49,411 nucleotides of DNA from Cetobacterium sp. ZOR0034 (GTDB taxonomy: Bacteria > Fusobacteriota > Fusobacteriia > Fusobacteriales > Fusobacteriaceae), in contig NZ_JTLI01000051.1 in assembly GCF_000799075.1 (NCBI RefSeq), positions 1-49,411 on the forward strand, read 5' to 3'. The position numbers were made by a program, and so were the translations under genes. Position 1 is the first letter of the stretch; each line of letters starts with the position of its first letter. Under the pieces are notes generated by a model, which did no database searches, was not told the origin of the DNA, and was given only the letters and a program-made list of their open reading frames with translations. Below are positions 8,323-16,306 of this stretch, one piece after another.

Positions 8323-9067
8323 ACTCTCCTGTCACCCCTCTTAACATCATTATATAGATAGCACTACTCAATCTATTTAGTGCTAATAGGATGTCTCTTC
8401 TTTCAATTGCTCCGTTCTCTTTAACAAAAGCTTCCACACCCTTAATCTCTAACTCTCTAGACAAGGCCCTCATCTCATTTAGTTTTATAACTGAATAACT
8501 ATCCTTTGAAGATATTCCAAAGAGATGCTCTCTATTAAAATATTTTTTTGGATTATGAGATATATCTCTAATCTCATCTAAACTTTTTTCTAAAACCTTT
8601 ATATCAACTAGCGCCTCTCCTACAACTTCTGAAACTAAAATATTTTTTATAAATTTCTCGATACTCTCTAAATCCTTTTGAAGTTTAACATTTTTAAACT
8701 CTTCTAAATCCTTCATTAAAACTAACCAACGACTTTGAAAAGAATCTATTTCTCCTCTAAAAATTATTCTTTTATCATCTTTTTTTACTAAAATATTTCC
8801 ATATATTTGAGTCATATACTCTGGTTTTTCGACATAAAGCTCTCCTAATATTCCTTTGTACTTAGGTTTTGATTCTTCACTTCTTATCTCTTTAAACTCT
8901 TTAGTCTCTTCCGTTTTTCCAGCTATTTTATCCATTACTTTTATATCTTTATCTATTAAAAATTGTCTTGCTGAAGGAGTTAAAATTGTCCCTTTTTCTA
9001 AAGAAATCTCTTTCATATTTTCATCTTTTTTATAAAGAGATCTTAATTTTTCTTCTGTTAGAACCAT
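8309..9067 (-). CDS. eutT: EutT cobalamin adenosyltransferase, cysteine-free
   Basis: The 252-residue protein transfers the adenosyl group of ATP to reduced cobalamin, making the coenzyme for EutBC. The N-terminal module (LTEEKLRSLY, then ILTPSARQFLIDKDIKV) and the C-terminal RRDILLALNRLSSAIYIMMLRGVT match EutT. Enterobacterial EutT has a Cys-rich metal site after the N-domain; this protein contains no cysteine at all, as in the metal-independent class described for Listeria and other Firmicutes. The helical core (residues about 95-250) is of the PduO/EutT type. The start has a GGAGAG site, and its end overlaps pduL. Confidence 0.9.
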   Translation of the reverse strand: MVLTEEKLRSLYKKDENMKEISLEKGTILTPSARQFLIDKDIKVMDKIAGKTEETKEFKEIRSEESKPKYKGILGELYVEKPEYMTQIYGNILVKKDDKRIIFRGEIDSFQSRWLVLMKDLEEFKNVKLQKDLESIEKFIKNILVSEVVGEALVDIKVLEKSLDEIRDISHNPKKYFNREHLFGISSKDSYSVIKLNEMRALSRELEIKGVEAFVKENGAIERRDILLALNRLSSAIYIMMLRGVTGEYGNR

Positions 9068-9078
9068 AATTACCTCTC

Positions 9079-10515
9079 CTATCTATTTAATATATCTGAT
9101 ACTATTTTCTTTACCATCTCTTCTAATTTATCTTGGGATGTTTCACAAGTTTTCTTTTCACCTTTTATATCTTCTAATTCTCTAACTCCCCAAGCTACTC
9201 TTCTTATATTTATAAGGTTTAATGGAGTTATATTATCAGAAGTTGAACTTCCTCCAACTGCACCACACCCTAAAGTTAGTGCTGGAGCTAGATTAGTTGT
9301 TCCACCAATTCCACCTAAAGCCCCTGGTGTATTAACTAAAAGTCTCGAAACTGGTTTTTTTAGAGCAAACTCCCTTACAATCATCTCATTCTCAGAATGA
9401 ATAACCATAGTATGCCCTTTTCCTTCTACATTTAATATCTCAATAGATCTTTCACACGCTTCTTCCCAACTATTTTCAACATAAAACGCTAAGATTGGAG
9501 CTAATTTTTCTCTAGAATATGGATTTCTCTTTGAAACTTCACACTCTTCTGAAATTAAAACTTTAGTGTCACATGGAACATTTATTCCTGCCATCTGTGC
9601 CAATCTTAAAGCATTTTTACCTACAATTTGTGGATTCATAGTTCCATTACTTCTTAAAATAAAATTAGAAAGTTTTTTAGATTCTTCTGGATTTAAGAAA
9701 TATCCACCTTGAGCTAACAACTCTTCTTTCACTTGTTCTCTTATCACTTTTTCTACAATTATAGATTGCTCAGAAGCACATATAACACCATTATCAAAAG
9801 TTTTACTATCTATAATTCTCTTTACAGCTAATTTTATATTTGCACTTTTCTCTATAAATGCTGGTCCATTTCCTGGACCAACTCCTATTGCCGGATTCCC
9901 TGAACTATATGCAGCTTTTACCATAGCTTCTCCACCAGTAGCCAAAATCAATGCTGTGTCCTCATGTTTCATCAACTCCTCTGTCGCATCCATAGTTATT
10001 GTTTTTACTACACCTATTAATCCCTCAGGAGCTCCAGCTTTTTCTGCAATCGCTTTTAACAGATTAGCTGTTTCAATTATACAATTTTTAGCATTTGGAT
10101 GAGGACTCACCACTATTCCATTTCCAGCTTTTAATGATATTAAGGTTTTATAAATTGTTGTAGACGTTGGGTTTGTCGATGGAATTAATCCAGCTATAAC
10201 ACCTAATGGAACACCAATCTCTAAAACTCCGTTTTCATTTTTTAATTCACCAACTGTTTTCATATTTTTTATATACTCATATACATATTCTGAAGCAAAC
10301 TTATTTTTCAAAATTTTATCTTGCCAATTTCCAAAACCAGTTTCTTCAACAGCCATCTTAGCTAATTTTTCACTGTATTCTTTTATTCCTTCCACCATAG
10401 AACATATAATACTATCTATTTTCTCTTGAGAAAATGTAGCATATATTTTCTGTGCTTCCTTTGATTTTCTTATTAAATCTCTTACCTCTTGTCTTGACAT
10501 TAAATCTCTATCCAT
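9079..10515 (-). CDS. eutE: CoA-acylating acetaldehyde dehydrogenase
   Basis: The 478-residue enzyme oxidises acetaldehyde to acetyl-CoA with NAD+ inside the microcompartment. The catalytic cysteine lies in NGVICASEQS (Cys about residue 245), with GVIAGLIPSTNPTSTTIYKT near residue 105 and TGGEAMVKAAYSSGNPAIGVG near 190, all typical of EutE/PduP. The C-terminus carries an added linker and amphipathic helix (QDKLEEMVKKIVSDILNR), which probably serves as the encapsulation tag, whereas Salmonella PduP/EutE is tagged at the N-terminus. It is preceded by GGGAGG and lies between the PduT-like shell gene and eutT. Confidence 0.93.
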   Translation of the reverse strand: MDRDLMSRQEVRDLIRKSKEAQKIYATFSQEKIDSIICSMVEGIKEYSEKLAKMAVEETGFGNWQDKILKNKFASEYVYEYIKNMKTVGELKNENGVLEIGVPLGVIAGLIPSTNPTSTTIYKTLISLKAGNGIVVSPHPNAKNCIIETANLLKAIAEKAGAPEGLIGVVKTITMDATEELMKHEDTALILATGGEAMVKAAYSSGNPAIGVGPGNGPAFIEKSANIKLAVKRIIDSKTFDNGVICASEQSIIVEKVIREQVKEELLAQGGYFLNPEESKKLSNFILRSNGTMNPQIVGKNALRLAQMAGINVPCDTKVLISEECEVSKRNPYSREKLAPILAFYVENSWEEACERSIEILNVEGKGHTMVIHSENEMIVREFALKKPVSRLLVNTPGALGGIGGTTNLAPALTLGCGAVGGSSTSDNITPLNLINIRRVAWGVRELEDIKGEKKTCETSQDKLEEMVKKIVSDILNR

Positions 10516-10534
10516 TTTGCCTCCCTATTAAAAC

Positions 10535-11053
10535 TTAAATATAATCGAGTATATTTTCAACTGGGTTATTTATTTTACTGATATCCATATATTTATAAGA
10601 TGATCCTGTAACTAAAACTATTGCCTCATCTATAGAACTCGTTTCTCCTCCTACAACAAAATAACATTTTCCTGCTAGTGTCCATCCTAAAACTAATTTA
10701 ACTACATCTACATCAACACTTTTAATCACATGATCTAAAACTTTAACACCATCAGCTATATTTAAAAATTCAACTACACCTATTGCTTTAAACTTTTTAT
10801 CTTCTCTTTTTCTATTTAAAGCTTCTAAAAGCTTTTCACTTACGCCAGAAATAACTTGCTTACAACGTTCTCCTGTCAAATCTTTTAATCCATCTTTAAC
10901 TGAAGAATTATCTCCGTAAACTATAAAATAATATTTTCCAGGACAAGTTACTCCAGCCTTATAGATTCTTAATTCATTAAATTTTATAATTTTATCTAAT
11001 TCCTCAATTCCCTTTGGAATACTATTGAATTCAACTATACCTAATGCCTTCAT
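10535..11053 (-). CDS. PduT-like tandem-BMC shell protein with Fe-S cysteine
   Basis: The 172-residue protein has two BMC domains (about residues 1-80 and 88-170), so it should form pseudohexameric trimers. Residues 36-40 read TCPGK, matching the KTICPGK segment of PduT whose Cys38 binds a [4Fe-4S] cluster at the trimer pore; here the residue is Cys37. The second domain has AGKCYFVVGG, also as in PduT. An electron-conducting or redox role is therefore likely, but unproven. The start is put at 11053 because AAGGAG precedes it; an ATG at 11068 lacks a site. It is separated from eutM by a strong hairpin. Confidence 0.85.
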   Translation of the reverse strand: MKALGIVEFNSIPKGIEELDKIIKFNELRIYKAGVTCPGKYYFIVYGDNSSVKDGLKDLTGERCKQVISGVSEKLLEALNRKREDKKFKAIGVVEFLNIADGVKVLDHVIKSVDVDVVKLVLGWTLAGKCYFVVGGETSSIDEAIVLVTGSSYKYMDISKINNPVENILDYI

Positions 11054-11072
11054 CTCTTCTCCTTTCATTATT

Positions 11073-11104
11073 TTTAGGGAGTGACTAGTATGTCACTCCC
11101 TAAA
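11073..11104. repeat. Intercistronic hairpin after eutM
   Basis: A perfect 13-bp inverted repeat (11073-11085 with 11092-11104) has a 6-nt loop and starts 7 nt after the eutM stop codon. On the operon (minus) strand it lacks a U run, so it is probably an RNA-stabilising or processing hairpin rather than a terminator. On the plus strand it is followed by six T and would act as a terminator against antisense transcription. Confidence 0.75.
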
Positions 11105-11110
11105 TTTTTT

Positions 11111-11395
11111 CTACTTTACTTCTTTTGGTAAAATTGCCTCTACATCTGAGTGTGGTCTTGGAATTACGTGAACAGAAATTAATTCTCCAATTCTATCTGC
11201 TGCTGCTGCTCCAGCATCTGTCGCCGCTTTTACAGCCCCAACATCTCCTCTAACTAAAACACTCACAAGTCCTCCTCCAACAATCTCTTTTCCTATTAAA
11301 GTTACATTTGCTGCTTTTACCATTGCGTCTGCTGCCTCTATCGCTGCTACTAATCCTCTTGTTTCTACCATTCCTAATGCATTTAAAGTTGCCAT
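11111..11395 (-). CDS. eutM: EutM major shell protein (BMC-H)
   Basis: The 94-residue single BMC-domain protein forms the hexameric tiles of the shell facets. It begins [22 protein letters not shown] and ends with [21 protein letters not shown], both classical EutM/PduA features, with the pore loop near [17 protein letters not shown] (about residues 40-56). Length is standard. It follows a second, longer BMC-H gene by 17 bp and is itself followed by a strong hairpin that may protect this abundant message. Confidence 0.96.
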   Translation of the reverse strand: MATLNALGMVETRGLVAAIEAADAMVKAANVTLIGKEIVGGGLVSVLVRGDVGAVKAATDAGAAAADRIGELISVHVIPRPHSDVEAILPKEVK

Positions 11396-11412
11396 AATTA
11401 TCCTCTCCTTCT

Positions 11413-11808
11413 CTATTTTTTAGTTTTATCTCTTCTATTTACTACTGGTTTTACTTCTTCATCTACCATATCTTCTATTATCACTTCTTCTGCAAGTTCT
11501 ACTATCATTTCTTTCTCTTCTATAACTTCTGTTGGAACCTCTTTTTTTTCTAATATATTGTACACCTCTTCAGTTGGTCTTGGAATTACATGACTTCCCA
11601 TATAAACTCCTAATTTTTTTACTGCTTCAGTTGCTGCTTCTACTGCAACCTTCACAGCTCCAACATCACCAACTATTTCAACTGTAACTATTCCACCTTT
11701 TATAAGATGTCTATTTAGTACCTCTACATCTGCTGTTTTACACGCCACATCTACAGCTTCTATCGCTCCAACCATTCCTCTTGTTTCAATCATTCCTAAT
11801 GCTTTCAT
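11413..11808 (-). CDS. BMC-H shell protein with charged C-terminal tail
   Basis: Residues 1-87 form one BMC domain (start [20 protein letters not shown], end [17 protein letters not shown]), closely similar to EutM next door. Residues 88-131 are an added tail, first strongly acidic and hydrophobic ([19 protein letters not shown]), then basic at the very end (NRRDKTKK). EutK of enterobacteria also has a C-terminal extension, but that is a helix-turn-helix, which this is not. The tail probably faces one side of the shell and may bind cargo or other shell units (inference). It sits between eutL and eutM. Confidence 0.88.
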   Translation of the reverse strand: MKALGMIETRGMVGAIEAVDVACKTADVEVLNRHLIKGGIVTVEIVGDVGAVKVAVEAATEAVKKLGVYMGSHVIPRPTEEVYNILEKKEVPTEVIEEKEMIVELAEEVIIEDMVDEEVKPVVNRRDKTKK

Positions 11809-11825
11809 AATTTAAACAACTCCTT

Positions 11826-12479
11826 TTAGAACTTTAATGGATTTTGAGCAACGTATTTCACAGCATCAGCAAAAGCATCACATGCTGCTTTACATGCTGA
11901 TTGACTTCCTGTTAAAAGTCCTCCTCCAAAGTTAGTTTCTGATGGTGGTCCAAAGAAAGCTGCTAATCTTACATCTGCTGCTTTTAATGCCACATCAAGT
12001 GCATACATAGCCTCTAAAGGTGGTGCTATTAAATATGCTAAAGCTTCTCCCTCTGGTACTCCTGCAGTTTTTGACAGATAAGTCCCTGTTCTTGAAACAC
12101 AGTGAGCATAGTATGCAATTGTATCATCATCATTAGCACTATAGAAACATGCTTCATTTTCTATAAAATCTACTATTGCATTTAATCCACTTTTTACTTC
12201 AGCAGGTGTAGGTCCAGCTATTATTCCAATAACTTCTCCAGCTAATTTTGTATTTGCATTTGCTGCCCCACCATAAAATGATCTACCATAAACTACTTCA
12301 ACTTCTGACATTTTTGTTGCATAATCTAATGCTGTATACGTTACATCATCACAATCTGCCGTAACTATTCCAATACTCTTATATCCTTTTGGAAGTTTGA
12401 ACTCTTCGGCCATTTTATCATCTACATTTGGTATTAGCTTAACTGCTAAAACACTTGGTTTTATAGGATCGTTTATCAT
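11826..12479 (-). CDS. eutL: EutL shell protein (BMC-T)
   Basis: The 217-residue tandem, circularly permuted BMC protein forms trimers with a gated central pore for large molecules such as cofactors. EutL marks are KPSVLAVKLIPNVDDKMAEE at residues about 7-26, the FYSANDDDTIAYYAHCVSRTGTYL region near 112-135, and the glycine-rich FFGPPSETNFGGGLLTGSQS near 174-193. Length equals the usual 219. It directly follows eutC (10 bp gap) and precedes the two EutM-type genes. Confidence 0.95.
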   Translation of the reverse strand: MINDPIKPSVLAVKLIPNVDDKMAEEFKLPKGYKSIGIVTADCDDVTYTALDYATKMSEVEVVYGRSFYGGAANANTKLAGEVIGIIAGPTPAEVKSGLNAIVDFIENEACFYSANDDDTIAYYAHCVSRTGTYLSKTAGVPEGEALAYLIAPPLEAMYALDVALKAADVRLAAFFGPPSETNFGGGLLTGSQSACKAACDAFADAVKYVAQNPLKF

Positions 12480-12489
12480 TTTTTCCTCC

Positions 12490-13368
12490 TTATAACTTTA
12501 AATCTTGTCCGCTTGCTTTAGCGTCTAATATTTTCTTAATTATATGTGCCACATGTGCCCCCGCTTCTACAGATGGAGTTCCTTTTTCATGTATATTTGA
12601 TACAACTGTTCTCTTAGCTTCTGGTATTCCCACATAACCTTTATATGTTATGTAGGCACTCATACTTTCTGCAGTTGCTAGTCCTGGTCTCTCTCCAATT
12701 AATACACAAGTTACTGTTGTCCCTAGTGTTTCAGCTACGTCATCTGAAGCAGCAACTCTTCCGTATTTCAAGAAAAATGGTGTTCCTGTATCTATTCCAT
12801 AAGCTTTTAATCCATTTAATAATGCTGGAAGTATATTTTCAACGTTAGCTTCTACTGCTGTTGAACTAAGACCATCTGAAATATAAACTTGAACCGTTGG
12901 ATTTTGTTTACATCTCTCTTTCAAAACCTTTACAGCATCATCTGATAATCTTCTTCCTAAATCTGGTCTTGTTATATACTCATCTTTAGAATTACATCTT
13001 GTTTGAACTGTAAATAGATTATTCTTAGCTAACACTTCATCTGAAACATCAGTAAATACAGCATCTTGAGCTGAAGCATGGTCAGCTCTAAATCTTAACA
13101 TTGTTGATGTTGTATATCTTGTCCCAGCTCTTCCAATTCCAACTCTTGCCGGAGTTTTCCTTTTATACTTTAATAGCTCCTCTCTATTTTTGGGATTCAC
13201 TACATCTATAATCTCTCGTAAATCAATTTTAGTTATATCCTCTACCTCTTCCAAATTAGAGAGTGTTTTTTCAACTCTCTCTTTTACTTTTTCTAAAGCC
13301 TTTCCCTCTCCATCCATCTCTTTCAAAACTTGTGATATTATATCTTTTAACTCTTTTTCAGAAATCAT
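12490..13368 (-). CDS. eutC: Ethanolamine ammonia-lyase small subunit
   Basis: The 292-residue EutC subunit completes the adenosylcobalamin-dependent enzyme that splits ethanolamine into acetaldehyde and ammonia. The conserved parts are RVGIGRAGTRYTTSTMLRFR (about residues 75-94), AVFTDV, VYISDGLSSTAVEAN and VCVLIGERPGL-like TCVLIGERPGLATAE (about 224-238). The first 60 residues are a separate, lysine- and glutamate-rich region starting with an amphipathic helix (ISEKELKDIISQVLKEM); the EutC N-terminus is known to target the lyase to the compartment. It follows eutB by 12 bp. Confidence 0.96.
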   Translation of the reverse strand: MISEKELKDIISQVLKEMDGEGKALEKVKERVEKTLSNLEEVEDITKIDLREIIDVVNPKNREELLKYKRKTPARVGIGRAGTRYTTSTMLRFRADHASAQDAVFTDVSDEVLAKNNLFTVQTRCNSKDEYITRPDLGRRLSDDAVKVLKERCKQNPTVQVYISDGLSSTAVEANVENILPALLNGLKAYGIDTGTPFFLKYGRVAASDDVAETLGTTVTCVLIGERPGLATAESMSAYITYKGYVGIPEAKRTVVSNIHEKGTPSVEAGAHVAHIIKKILDAKASGQDLKL

Positions 13369-13380
13369 TATTCTCTCCTC

Positions 13381-14745
13381 CTATAAAAATAGTGATGCAT
13401 CTCCTGCAAGATTAGTTAAATTTCCATCCTCATCTCTGATACCTACTTTTTCTAGCCACTCCTCAAACTCTTTTATAGGTTTAACATTCAATGTTTCTCT
13501 TAAAGTTTGAATATCATGATATCCTGTAGTTTGGTAGTTCAACATAATATCGTCTCCAGCCGGAACTCCCATAAAATAGTTACATCCAGCTGCTGTTAAT
13601 AAAACAGCTAAATTTTCAATATCGTTTTGATCTGCCTTCATATGGTTTGTATAACAAACGTCAACTCCCATAGATAATCCATGAAGTTTTCCCATAAAAT
13701 GATCTTCTAATCCAGCTCTTGTAACTTGCTTACTATCATAAAGATACTCTGGACCTATAAATCCAACTACAGTATTAACTATAAATGGATCGTATTTTTT
13801 AGCAAATCCATAACATCTTGCTTCCATTGTTAATTGATCTACACCATTATGTCCATCTGAAGAAAGTTCAGAACCTTGTCCTGTTTCAAAATACATTACA
13901 TTTGGCCCTGCTGCTGTTCCATGAGTTAAAGCTAGTTGTCTTGCTTCCTCTATCATATCTCCTGTTATTCCAAAAGCTTCATTTGATTTTTGTGATCCAG
14001 CTATACTTTGGAATATTAAATCTGTAGGAGCTCCTTTTCTTATAGCTTCCATTTGAGTAGTTACGTGAGCTAGTACACATATTTGTGTTGGTATATGAAA
14101 TTTTTTCTTTATCTCATCAAATCTTTGTAAAACTCTAACAACACTATCGACAGTATCATCAACTGGGTTTAATCCTATTAAAGCATCTCCAACTCCATAG
14201 CTTAATCCTTCTAATAGTGAAATCATTATTCCATCCGGATCATCTGTTGTGTGATTAGGTTGCAGTCTCGCTGCTAAAATTCCTTTTCCTCCAATTGTTG
14301 TGTTACAATGTTTTTTTACTTGAATTTTACTCGCCGCTCTAATCAGATCTAAATTTGACATTAATTTTGTAACTGCCGATATCATCTCTGAAGTTAGTCC
14401 TCTTCTTATCCACTGAATCTCTCTATCTCCATTTTCAGTAGCCAATAGCCACTCTCTTAACTCACCAACAGTCCATTCCTTTATCTCTTCATATACTTTT
14501 AAGTTTAAAGCGTCTATTATAATTCTTGTAACCTCATCTTGGTCATAAGGAACTGCAGGATTCTCTTTAAACTCTTTAAGTTTTATATTAGATAGTACCT
14601 CTTTTGCTGCCACTCTTTCCTTTGTACTTCTTGCTGCTATCCCAGCTAGCTCATCACCCGATTTTTCTTCATTTGCTTTAGCCATCACATCATATAAATT
14701 CTCAAATACATAGTCTTGGCCAAAAAGTTTTGTGTGTAATCTCAT
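13381..14745 (-). CDS. eutB: Ethanolamine ammonia-lyase large subunit
   Basis: The 454-residue EutB catalytic subunit has a TIM-barrel fold and binds substrate and cobalamin. Family segments include TTIGGKGILAARLQPNHTTD, SYGVGDALIGLNPVDD, CVLAHVTTQMEAIRKGAPTD, FETGQGSELS and VNTVVGFIGPEYLY. The start at 14745 is chosen because MRLHTKLFGQDYVF aligns with the usual EutB start and a GGGGTGA site precedes it; the GTG at 14754 is part of that site. It is co-transcribed with eutA and eutC. Confidence 0.97.
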   Translation of the reverse strand: MRLHTKLFGQDYVFENLYDVMAKANEEKSGDELAGIAARSTKERVAAKEVLSNIKLKEFKENPAVPYDQDEVTRIIIDALNLKVYEEIKEWTVGELREWLLATENGDREIQWIRRGLTSEMISAVTKLMSNLDLIRAASKIQVKKHCNTTIGGKGILAARLQPNHTTDDPDGIMISLLEGLSYGVGDALIGLNPVDDTVDSVVRVLQRFDEIKKKFHIPTQICVLAHVTTQMEAIRKGAPTDLIFQSIAGSQKSNEAFGITGDMIEEARQLALTHGTAAGPNVMYFETGQGSELSSDGHNGVDQLTMEARCYGFAKKYDPFIVNTVVGFIGPEYLYDSKQVTRAGLEDHFMGKLHGLSMGVDVCYTNHMKADQNDIENLAVLLTAAGCNYFMGVPAGDDIMLNYQTTGYHDIQTLRETLNVKPIKEFEEWLEKVGIRDEDGNLTNLAGDASLFL

Positions 14746-14772
14746 CAAACTCACCCCAATCTATTTTTTTAT

Positions 14773-16203
14773 TTAATAACTTAAAACTAATGTCTTTACA
14801 ATTACTGGTAACACACTTCCACTTCCAAGAGGAAGTCCAATATCTACAAAGTCACCATCATTAACTTTTATACTGTCTATACAAACTATTGGAATCCTAT
14901 CTTCAGATTCTAATATTAAGCACTGCCCTAAAACTTTACCTATGTCTTCCTCGACTATAATAACTAGTCTTTTAAATCTTTTCATCACCTCATAAATATT
15001 TTTAGACATCTCTTGTATATCTTTATATTTAAGTCCTTTTCTACCACTTAATCCAATAGCTACATCTTGATATCCATCATCTGTTTTAAACCATTCTAAT
15101 TTTTTTTCTAAAATTTCTACTAGCTCTTTATAATCAAAATTTTTATCTGCGTCATTTATTTTCAATATAGGAAGATTTTTTATTGGAAGAACCTCTTTAG
15201 CGTAACTTATTGTACTTCCACTTATTTCAGTTGTGTGAGAACCTGCTCCTACAACTGTCGCCCTTATAGTTTCTCCCAATCTAACCATATTTATTTTTTC
15301 TTTTTCGAATTTTCTTTTTATACAAACTCCTAAAAGTGGACCGATATCATCATAGATATAGCAATCTTTTTTTTCAGGTTCAGTGTAGATAAAATCAGCT
15401 ACACCTCCTGAGAAACTAATAAATTCAGCTTTCAATGAAGTTCTGTAATCTTTATCTGTTATGAGCAATTTATAATCTTCACTTTTAGGTTGAGTATTTT
15501 TCACTGCTTCTAAAAGAATTTCAGCTATTTTGTCACATAAAATTTCTAAATCTCTTTCGTTAGCAATCTCTCCAACTTTTAAACTTTTTAAATTAAATTT
15601 TTCAATAAGCTTTTCATATTTTTTAAAGATATATGCTATCTTTAAACTATTTTTTTCAAATTTTATTAGTCTACCACCTATATCTAAACAAGTTGTATCT
15701 TCAACTTCACCCTTATCAAATAAAGAGATATTTGTTGTACCGCCACCTATATCTAAATTATAGATACTTGTATTCTTCTCTTCTGAAAACTTCATAGCTC
15801 CTGAACCTTTTCCAGATATTATACTTTCTAAATCTGGTCCAGCTGTTGCTACAACAAAATCTCCAGCCATTCCGCTTAAAGCTTTTAGTACCTCTCTAGC
15901 ATTACTTTTTCTAGCTGTTTCTCCTGTTATTATCACCGCCCCAGTACTTATCTTTTCTCTTGGAACTTTAGAGGCTTCATATTCATCTTTTAAGATTTTC
16001 TTTAAAGCTTCTATATCAATCTCATAGGAATTTACAAGTGGTGTTGTGTAGATTTTGCTTCTATAAAAAGTCTCTTTCTCCACAATTTTTATTTGAGGAA
16101 CTCTTGCTCCAGAAGATAGATTTTCTAAAGTTATTTTCGAAAAAACTAACTGAGTTGTAGATGTTCCAATATCAATTCCCACACTTATAATCTCTTCCTT
16201 CAC
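14773..16203 (-). CDS. eutA: EutA ammonia-lyase reactivating factor
   Basis: The 476-residue protein of the actin/Hsp70 fold releases damaged cobalamin from EutBC using ATP. The phosphate-binding [16 protein letters not shown] lies at residues about 8-23, with a second glycine-rich site [17 protein letters not shown] near 150 and a third, [14 protein letters not shown], near 315. A GTG start at 16203 fits best because AGGAGG lies 8 nt upstream; the GTG at 16212 overlaps that site. It is the first gene after the EutV-responsive terminator, so it begins the antitermination-controlled part of the operon. Confidence 0.93.
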   Translation of the reverse strand: MKEEIISVGIDIGTSTTQLVFSKITLENLSSGARVPQIKIVEKETFYRSKIYTTPLVNSYEIDIEALKKILKDEYEASKVPREKISTGAVIITGETARKSNAREVLKALSGMAGDFVVATAGPDLESIISGKGSGAMKFSEEKNTSIYNLDIGGGTTNISLFDKGEVEDTTCLDIGGRLIKFEKNSLKIAYIFKKYEKLIEKFNLKSLKVGEIANERDLEILCDKIAEILLEAVKNTQPKSEDYKLLITDKDYRTSLKAEFISFSGGVADFIYTEPEKKDCYIYDDIGPLLGVCIKRKFEKEKINMVRLGETIRATVVGAGSHTTEISGSTISYAKEVLPIKNLPILKINDADKNFDYKELVEILEKKLEWFKTDDGYQDVAIGLSGRKGLKYKDIQEMSKNIYEVMKRFKRLVIIVEEDIGKVLGQCLILESEDRIPIVCIDSIKVNDGDFVDIGLPLGSGSVLPVIVKTLVLSY

Positions 16204-16231
16204 TAAATTCACCTCCTAATTAGAACAAAAA

Positions 16232-16306
16232 AAGCTAAAGAAATATAGTTACCCACTATATTCTTTAGCTTCTTTGCTATTTTAAAATATACAACCTTGT
16301 ATATTT
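16232..16306 (-). promoter_or_regulatory. EutV dual-hairpin antiterminator and terminator upstream of eutA
   Basis: Read on the minus strand, hairpin P1 (16285-16306) has an 8-bp stem and loop AAGGUU. Hairpin P2 (16266-16279) has a 4-bp stem UAGC/GCUA and loop AAAGAA. Both hexaloops have A at position 1 and G at position 4, the hallmark of RNA bound by the ANTAR domain of EutV. The 3' half of P2 overlaps the 5' arm of a terminator (16232-16249 with 16255-16271, one bulged A) followed by seven U. EutV dimer binding should block the terminator and let transcription enter eutA. P1 overlaps the eutW stop codon. Confidence 0.88.

Noticed and set aside
13190-13510. Open frame on the plus strand across the eutB/eutC junction
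   Set aside because: It is a low-complexity Ser/Phe/Ile-rich shadow of Lys/Glu-rich coding sequence.
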